Source: Megasphaera paucivorans
Lineage (GTDB): Bacteria > Bacillota > Negativicutes > Veillonellales > Megasphaeraceae
DNA: 64,000 bases
Assembly: GCF_900103535.1 (NCBI RefSeq)
Contig: NZ_FNHQ01000011.1
Span: 21,976 to 85,975, forward strand
Direction of reading: 5' to 3'
Position 1 is the stretch's first letter. Every line of letters begins with the position of its first letter. This document shows positions 62,534-64,000 of this stretch, piece after piece. The notes beneath the pieces were generated by a model. That model did not search any database and was not told where the DNA came from. It saw nothing but the letters and a program-made list of their open reading frames with translations. The translations under genes were made by a program, and so were the position numbers.

Positions 62534-63727
62534 ATGCTGGATATGAGAAAGAGACGTCCCCTGTGGGTCGAAATTGATTTAGACGCCTTGGACAACAATA
62601 TGCGAGAAATACGCCGTATTGTTGCTCCGAGTGTATTGGTGACTGCCGTAGTAAAAGCTGACGCGTACGGTACCGGCGCAGTTATCGTTTCAAAAGAATT
62701 GCTGGATAACGGCGCTGATCGGTTAGCCGTAGCCGTACTCGATGAAGCCGTAGAATTACGACAAGCCGGCATTACTGCAAAAATACTGGTACTCGGACCT
62801 ACTTCTGGCTCCCGAGCCGAAGAATTAATCAATTTCGGAATTGATGCTCCCGTCTTTCATTATGAAGACGCTGTCGCATTTTCTGATGAAGCTGTACGGC
62901 AAAACAAGCCGGTCAGCCTTCACATCGCAATAGATAGCGGCATGGGACGTATCGGCTATAGACCCTCAGAGGCAAGCGTTCAGGAAATAATAAAAATCAG
63001 CAAGTTGCCAAATGTTATCTTAGAAGGCATATTTACACATTTTGCAGTTGCCGATACAGAAGATAAAACATTTACCAGGGAACAATATAAAAAATTTAAA
63101 AGTGTATGTGACCGTCTCCAGGAAGAACATATATCCATCCGTATTCGACACTGCTGTAACAGCGCTGCCATATTAGATTTGCCGGAATATCACGATGAAA
63201 TGGTGCGTGCCGGCATTATTATGTACGGTCTGTCCCCTTCGGCAGATATCGATATTACTCGATTTAATTTTAAAAAAGTAATATCCCTAAAATGCCGTAT
63301 TGATCATATAAAAACAATCAAAACAGGAGACAGTGTAAGTTACGGAAGAAAATTTATGGCAGTCAAGCCGACACGTATTGCCTCTCTTCCCATCGGATAT
63401 GCCGACGGGTATACACGAATGCTATCCGACAAAACCGAGGTCTTAGTACATGGAAAGCGAGCAAAGCAAGTTGGGTCTATCTGTATGGACCAATGCATGA
63501 TTGATGTAACACATATTCCTGATGTTAAAACAGGTGATGAAGTAGTATTATTTGGAGAGCAAAAAGGTACGGAATTACCCATAGAGGAATTGGCAAACAT
63601 ATTGGGCACTATCAATTATGAAATCATCTGTATGCTTGCCCGGCGTGTACCGCGTGTATATACGCGCAGCGGAACGAGTATGTGTCAAGAAGTTCTCGGT
63701 GAATGTATTGACCTAGATAATAGCTAG
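62534..63727 (+). CDS. alr: Alanine racemase
   Basis: 397 residues. PLP lysine in VVKADAYGTG, catalytic Tyr in SYGRKF, and the MGRIGYRP, CNSAA and GSICMDQCMIDVT motifs are present. It interconverts L- and D-alanine for peptidoglycan, or, next to ald, for alanine catabolism. The first conserved motif ends with GTG rather than the usual GHG. GGAGG lies 5 nt before the ATG at 62534. Confidence 0.95.
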   Translation: MLDMRKRRPLWVEIDLDALDNNMREIRRIVAPSVLVTAVVKADAYGTGAVIVSKELLDNGADRLAVAVLDEAVELRQAGITAKILVLGPTSGSRAEELINFGIDAPVFHYEDAVAFSDEAVRQNKPVSLHIAIDSGMGRIGYRPSEASVQEIIKISKLPNVILEGIFTHFAVADTEDKTFTREQYKKFKSVCDRLQEEHISIRIRHCCNSAAILDLPEYHDEMVRAGIIMYGLSPSADIDITRFNFKKVISLKCRIDHIKTIKTGDSVSYGRKFMAVKPTRIASLPIGYADGYTRMLSDKTEVLVHGKRAKQVGSICMDQCMIDVTHIPDVKTGDEVVLFGEQKGTELPIEELANILGTINYEIICMLARRVPRVYTRSGTSMCQEVLGECIDLDNS

Positions 63728-63746
63728 CCTCATCGACATCGTTTTT

Positions 63747-63986
63747 TTATAAAAATGCAGGCGTTGAGAAACTGTTAGCTAACTTCCCTATGGCACTGCT
63801 GGACGGGCCATTATTGCAAATGCGTCCGTGATGAATCCCTACATGCGTTTGAAAGGGAATCTTCCGCATGACTCGTCTCATCGTCCCACGGAAAGTGCGG
63901 CTGACTGGAGCGGTAAACCCCTTGGTCCAGTCGGCAAACGCCTGATCTAATTCCTTGTTTCGTATGGCCGTAATCACTTTCACCAT
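63747..63986 (-). CDS. Small protein of unknown origin at the window edge
   Basis: An ORF of 79 codons (MVKVITAIRNKELDQAFADWTKGF ...) with GGGAGGG 6 nt before the ATG at 63986. Its base composition is visibly more GC-rich than its surroundings. The frame stays open to the window edge upstream of the ATG. The C-terminal part has no clear fold. I do not recognise a family; it could be a degraded piece of a mobile element or a real small gene. Confidence 0.3.
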   Translation of the reverse strand: MVKVITAIRNKELDQAFADWTKGFTAPVSRTFRGTMRRVMRKIPFQTHVGIHHGRICNNGPSSSAIGKLANSFSTPAFL

Positions 63987-64000
63987 CGCAGTCCCTCCCG

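Noticed and set aside
63747..63986. Transposase fragment at the right edge
   Set aside because: The GC-rich composition is suggestive, but no transposase motif or terminal repeat can be read; kept only as an unknown ORF.
1..64000. tRNA, rRNA, CRISPR arrays, prophage or complete IS elements
   Set aside because: None of the usual signatures were seen on reading both strands; weak cases could be missed by eye.

Overview
The window reads as a chromosomal segment of a Negativicutes bacterium, that is, a Firmicute with an outer membrane. The 5' block (yybS, gdpP, rplI, lonB, dnaB) is classic Firmicutes synteny. Alongside it sit an SLH-domain porin of the OmpM type, two RND efflux pumps with a periplasmic adaptor, strong AGGAGG ribosome sites and a SAM-I (S-box) riboswitch. 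I cannot fix the genus from sequence alone; a Megasphaera/Veillonella/Dialister-like organism is my inference. I found no rRNA, tRNA, CRISPR array, phage or complete insertion sequence.

Layout. 1-7.8 kb (minus): replication, proteolysis and c-di-AMP block ending at dnaB, driven in part by a promoter ahead of RNase J. 7.9-10.5 kb (minus): an SmtB/CzrA-type metal sensor followed by sixA, thiD and an exported protein. 10.7-14 kb: nitroreductase, an EAL phosphodiesterase with a degenerate GGDEF, and a methyltransferase broken by a -1 shift at a textbook slippery site. 14.2-19 kb (plus): a five-gene peptide/nickel-type ABC importer. 19.1-22.2 kb: znuC-znuB-fur-family operon divergent from znuA. 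22.1-29.8 kb (minus): adaptor plus two tandem RND pumps. 29.9-37.2 kb (minus): lutC, a lutB-lutA fusion, polyprenyl synthase, menA, menG, fixC, fixX, which together look like a lactate-to-menaquinone electron module. 38-40.5 kb (minus): S-box-controlled metQ, an M20 peptidase and an unlisted 45-residue membrane protein. 40.5-47.5 kb (minus): a PBP4B-like serine hydrolase, then an operon of four alpha/beta-hydrolases (one frameshifted) ending in the OmpM porin. 47.5-50.2 kb (minus): small alarmone synthetase, response regulator, histidine kinase. 50.3-63.7 kb: amino-acid catabolism, with a MocR regulator divergent from azlCD, a carbamoylase, a GntR/FCD regulator, a YkvI-like transporter, L-cysteine desulfidase, an ATC-hydrolase family protein, a sigma-54 activator with an ACT domain, alanine dehydrogenase and alanine racemase.

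The most interesting ideas are these. (1) The cluster at 53.0-58.7 kb could convert 2-amino-thiazoline-4-carboxylate through N-carbamoyl-cysteine to cysteine and then to pyruvate, H2S and ammonia; its promoter carries a perfect palindromic operator over the -10 box. (2) GTTAC repeats with an 11-bp period occur directly upstream of two promoters only, that of the RND pumps and that of the hydrolase/OmpM operon, which suggests one envelope regulon of the OmpR-family regulator encoded next door. (3) A lactate-oxidation and menaquinone gene set lies on one strand with a FadR-like double operator. (4) Two genes are broken at poly-A tracts, one of them at an A-AAA-AAG site where -1 slippage restores the frame exactly.
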